From the NCBI GenBank assembly GCA_018500045.2, contig JAHBAQ020000019.1:1-12403 (forward strand): a stretch of DNA of 12,403 bases, in the 5' to 3' direction. Below the pieces are notes generated by a model. The model had not been told where the DNA came from and searched no databases. It saw nothing but the letters and a program-made list of their open reading frames with translations. This DNA is from Candidatus Shapirobacteria bacterium. Lineage in GTDB: Bacteria; Patescibacteriota; Microgenomatia; UBA12405. Both the position numbers and the translations under genes were made by a program. Position 1 is the first letter of the stretch, and every line of letters starts with the position of its first letter. Below, piece by piece: positions 12,186 through 12,403 of the stretch.

Positions 12186-12403
12186 ATGAATAAATTAATT
12201 AATAATGGTTTTTCCCAACTCTTTGTCTTGATATGTATGTCTTTTCTGGCCTTGTCTCTGCCTTTAGCCACTAATTTAGTCAAACAAAGTCAAGATGATC
12301 GAAGTCAAGCTACAGACACCAGTACTTCCAAATTAAGTTTCAAGTTAGCCTTTAAAGGAGTTAAGCCATCATACAACTGTATTAATTCATTAAACAAAGT
12401 TAA
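12186..12403 (+). CDS. Secreted or membrane-anchored protein, N-terminal part (runs off window end)
   Basis: The frame is open from ATG at 12186 to the window end, giving 72 residues. The N-terminus (MNKLINNGF) precedes a hydrophobic segment (about 11-28, QLFVLICMSFLALSLPLA), then TNLVKQSQDDRSQA and a Ser/Thr-rich stretch leading to LSFKLAFKGVKPSYNCIN. This looks like a signal peptide or membrane anchor on an extracytoplasmic protein. From memory, GVKPSY-C stretches after such anchors recur in secreted Microgenomates proteins, some with dockerin-like ends; I cannot confirm this from the fragment. Codon use is that of the host. It begins 49 nt after dnaJ and is probably a separate unit, not a chaperone gene. 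Function is unknown. Confidence 0.72.
   Translation, partial: MNKLINNGFSQLFVLICMSFLALSLPLATNLVKQSQDDRSQATDTSTSKLSFKLAFKGVKPSYNCINSLNKV

Noticed and set aside
1..12403. CRISPR arrays, tRNA or rRNA genes, insertion sequences
   Set aside because: I saw no regularly spaced repeats, no cloverleaf or rRNA-like stretches, and no transposase-like reading frame.

Overview
This AT-rich window looks like chromosome from a Candidate Phyla Radiation (Patescibacteria) bacterium, most likely of the Microgenomates type. That placement is inference. It rests on low G+C, almost no Shine-Dalgarno sites in front of the housekeeping genes, shortened HrcA and GrpE, a surface protein with a 'CGKPVIYLYP' domain I remember as common in such genomes, and a partial secreted protein of a Microgenomates-like kind. 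No UGA codon is needed as sense in any gene, so nothing points to the recoded Gracilibacteria/SR1 lineages.

Layout. Positions 1-277 (minus strand) hold the N-terminal part of a HAD-family hydrolase, divergent from a tightly packed plus-strand run. That run comprises a UvrD/Rep-type helicase fused to a C-terminal PD-(D/E)XK nuclease (316-3492), a trimeric-type dUTPase (3482-3913, overlapping the helicase gene), a membrane-anchored extracellular protein of unknown function (3930-5894), RmuC (5916-7001) and a small hydrophobic membrane protein (6994-7299). Helicase-nuclease, dUTPase and RmuC together suggest a DNA-repair and nucleotide-hygiene cluster. A hairpin with a T-rich tail at about 7328-7361 probably ends it.

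From 7361 to 8018 lies an island unlike its surroundings. It has higher G+C, different codon use, and three small ORFs that no annotation by length would keep: 34 aa, 29 aa and 87 aa. Each has a Shine-Dalgarno-like site, while the neighbouring genes have none. The same leader, GACCGACCGAGAAAG, precedes the first two, and its CGAGAAAG core precedes the third. The first two peptides are single-span membrane peptides. A 17-bp palindrome sits in front of the set and a perfect 15-bp-stem hairpin closes it. I do not recognise this cassette and regard it as the best candidate for something undescribed.

From 8046 onward is a heat-shock operon in the order hrcA-grpE-dnaK-dnaJ. A promoter (TTGACA, 17 bp, TATTAT) carries a degenerate CIRCE operator between its -35 box and the hrcA start, implying HrcA autoregulation of the chaperone genes. 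The transcript would be nearly leaderless. HrcA is about 95 residues shorter than usual, GrpE is short, and DnaJ lacks the zinc-finger domain. The window ends in the start of a secreted or membrane-anchored protein (12186-12403, partial).
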